64,000 bases of DNA. Origin: Hymenolepis diminuta (taxonomy: Eukaryota > Platyhelminthes > Cestoda > Cyclophyllidea > Hymenolepididae). The stretch is taken from NCBI GenBank assembly GCA_900708905.1, contig CAADRB010000060.1, positions 266,695-330,694 of the forward strand, read 5' to 3'. Shown piece by piece: positions 62,336 to 64,000 of this stretch. Made by a program: the position numbers and the translations under genes. Under the pieces are notes generated by a model. That model saw only the letters and a program-made list of their open reading frames with translations, was not told where the DNA came from and ran no database searches. How positions within the stretch are numbered: the stretch's first letter is position 1; each line of letters starts with the position of its first letter.

Positions 62336-62662
62336 CCTCCCGATCGTCGTCTCGTTTCATTGAAAGTACACCCGCACTCATGTTCTCACACGGGTCCTTA
62401 TCCAGGTGACTTATATAAACTCTTTTTGTATTTCCACCCACACGCTTGTCAATCACTGCTCCCACGCTTCCCTCTCGTCCCCTTTGTTCCTCACCTCTTT
62501 CCTACTCGCTTGAATCCTCACTGACCAAAGCATTTTGGCCAAAACAACTCTTGGCCTTTCTGCTCCAGCTCCTGAAACTGTTGATTGTTGAGATTAACTG
62601 CCGGGCGTGCATAGTCCTAGCTGTTGCAAGAACGGTATTAGCCAAAAATTGGTGACCCTGAC
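62336..62662 (+). repeat. LTR end with primer-binding-site-like sequence
   Basis: The first part (about 62,340-62,560) is a diverged relative of the 337-bp repeat, sharing the order TACACC/TACACCC, CCAGGTGA, pyrimidine-rich tract and GAATCCTCA. It has a TATATAA at 62,412-62,418. It is followed at 62,649 by TTGGTGACCCTGAC. A string of this kind (TTGGTGACCCCGAC) lies directly after the 5' LTR in many gypsy-like elements. I infer a 5' LTR end plus leader, but no gag follows. Confidence 0.4.
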
Positions 62663-62726
62663 AAGGACACGATCATTCTCTTAATAAGAAAACGATGTCC
62701 GAGGAAACCTACACTCCTTTCCTCCA

Positions 62727-62781
62727 GGTTAGGGTTAAGTTTAGGTTTAGGGTTCGGTTCAGGAATTCGGTCAGATATCAT
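62727..62781 (+). repeat. Degenerate telomere-like tract with TCAGATATCAT end
   Basis: Degenerate GGTTAGGG/TTTAGG units end in ATTCGGTCAGATATCAT. The ending and the preceding TTTAGG units recur at 62,943-62,973. Confidence 0.6.
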
Positions 62782-62863
62782 GAAAAATGAAATTTCAGCA
62801 AACCTCACTAAATTTCCAATTTTTCGTATATTCATTCAAATCCAAATATGCCTGCCTTCGTTT

Positions 62864-62883
62864 GGGTTAGGGTTAGGGTTAGG
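62864..62883 (+). repeat. Interstitial telomeric repeat (TTAGGG)3
   Basis: Just over three perfect TTAGGG units. TTAGGG is the telomere repeat of most animals, including flatworms. Too short to be a chromosome end. Confidence 0.85.
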
Positions 62884-62942
62884 ATTACAGTCCAGACCGG
62901 GCAGGCAATGCTTGGGTTAGGACTTGTTTTAGAGTCAAGTCA

Positions 62943-62973
62943 GTTTAGGTTTAGGTATTCGGTCAGATATCAT
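62943..62973 (+). repeat. Second telomere-like tract with TCAGATATCAT end
   Basis: TTTAGG units followed by ATTCGGTCAGATATCAT, duplicating the junction at 62,764-62,781. Confidence 0.6.
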
Positions 62974-63235
62974 ATCATGAGAGAATATACGAACACTCAG
63001 GTATGTGCGTTGGATTGGATAACGGACATGTCTTGTGACAAGACACACAGCCCAGCACATTCACACCACCATATCGTATTTCCCGCTAGAATGTACGTTA
63101 GGATATATCCTTCATGCCCAGGTCGCATGTACTGCCTCAAGTTCTTCATTTCTTCTCTCTGACAACAACAGTTCAAGTGAGCTACCAACTTTTACGGCAA
63201 CCGATACCCACATGTGAATACTTCCTACCTTACCA

Positions 63236-63254
63236 CCTAACCTAAGCCCTAAGC
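63236..63254 (-). repeat. Telomere-like CCTAA units in opposite orientation
   Basis: Degenerate CCTAA/CCCTAA units, the complement orientation of the TTAGGG tract 350 bp upstream. Confidence 0.5.
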
Positions 63255-64000
63255 AATCGTAATAGGCAAGGCCAGAATCTTAATCGTAATCTCGCCTATC
63301 GCCTCTCCTCCAACGCTAATTGCCGATCAGGACAATTGAGATTAACAAAAGTTACGGAACCAGGCAGTCACACTTCGTGTAAATTCAAGTCAAGCAAATA
63401 AAAGGAATTGGTACAAAATCGCATGAATGAGAGAGTTCACATCTTATATTGCCTATCCTCCGTGAAAGAAGAAAGGAACTTTGCGAGTCCGCAGTTTTCA
63501 CCATCACAAGTCATGGCCCCACACGAAACGTGCTCGTGGAGGAGGCACCTAGAGGAGGATTATAGAGAAAAGACGTGTAATGTCGCACACAAGACACATG
63601 TACGATCACGCATCTTATTGCCATCACTAACCCATCACACTTGTCACACGGCTAATAAGCAACCTACTCCACCTAAAGGATATGTCACTATGACCCACAT
63701 GCAGAACTTGGAGGTCTCTCTCCCCTCCTATCACCAACACCTTCTCCCACCCACCAACAACTACCCTCCCTCCTCAAGTGCCTCACTCATAACCCCTACC
63801 ACCCCTCAGGCACCGTCGCTGCATCCTACTCTTTACTACACACGATAAACAGCCCTCTCCACCTTCACACCTCCTGCCCTACCTCTACGTTAGCACACGC
63901 AACTCTCCCTCCCCTCCAATTTACTTATGACTAGAAGGAGATATGCTAAGATATCAACTAAATGGTAAATATAAGTTCTCCAGCATTTGTTATGTGGGAT
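63255..64000. other. Terminal stretch, C-rich low complexity
   Basis: A 146-codon plus-strand frame (63,408-63,848) exists, but its second half is Pro/Thr/Ser/His-rich and driven by C/A-rich composition. No domain or splice context supports it, so I do not call a gene. Confidence 0.5.

Noticed and set aside
63408..63848. 146-codon frame at the window end as a gene
   Set aside because: Composition is driven by C/A-rich low-complexity DNA, there is no domain, and no splice partners were seen.
1..64000. tRNA, rRNA, CRISPR or prokaryotic operon features
   Set aside because: Spliced genes show the window is eukaryotic nuclear DNA. T-loop-like GTTCAATCC strings were seen but none with a matching cloverleaf.

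Overview
This is a eukaryotic, AT-rich, intron-rich animal window. It carries three protein-coding genes set among decayed transposable elements and short dispersed repeats. The organism is most likely a parasitic flatworm (Platyhelminthes, probably a cestode or trematode). That is an inference from the mix of 57-105 nt introns with kilobase introns, the micro-exons, and a Ty3/gypsy pol remnant of a type common in flatworm genomes. No single marker proves it. All three genes were rebuilt by hand from splice sites; every exon junction keeps frame, and intron phases match throughout.

Layout: 1-14 kb is gene-poor. It holds a decayed mariner transposase (minus strand), a fragment of a gypsy-type integrase (minus strand), and one copy each of two recently duplicated repeats. 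From 21,420 down to 14,078 (minus) lies a 3-exon Na,K-ATPase beta subunit gene of 317 aa. Its large intron 2 holds the partner copies of both duplicated repeats: 662 bp direct, apparently identical, and 337 bp inverted, 336/337 identical. From 45,396 down to 26,688 (minus) lies a 14-exon gene for a 567-aa ankyrin-repeat protein resembling the SOWAH (sosondowah) family. It includes a 15-nt exon and a 3-nt exon inside the first ankyrin repeat. Head-to-head with it, 48,401-57,088 (plus) is a complete 14-exon polycystin-2 (TRPP2, PKD2) gene of 796 aa, with the TOP domain, six membrane segments, an LGDFDF pore motif, an EF-hand and a coiled coil.

About 0.6 kb past PKD2 lies a frameshifted Ty3/gypsy pol (protease to integrase) with lost catalytic residues. 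After it come an LTR/primer-binding-site-like stretch and short interstitial telomere-like TTAGGG tracts in both orientations. Several dispersed repeat families recur across introns and spacers.

Functionally, PKD2 is a cation channel of cilia and ER, and ATP1B is the obligatory partner of the sodium pump. The SOWAH-like protein is a probable ankyrin adaptor. No shared pathway is implied by their proximity. The most unusual observation is the 3-nt micro-exon and the frame-neutral exon design of the SOWAH-like gene. I found no CRISPR array, operon, rRNA or tRNA.
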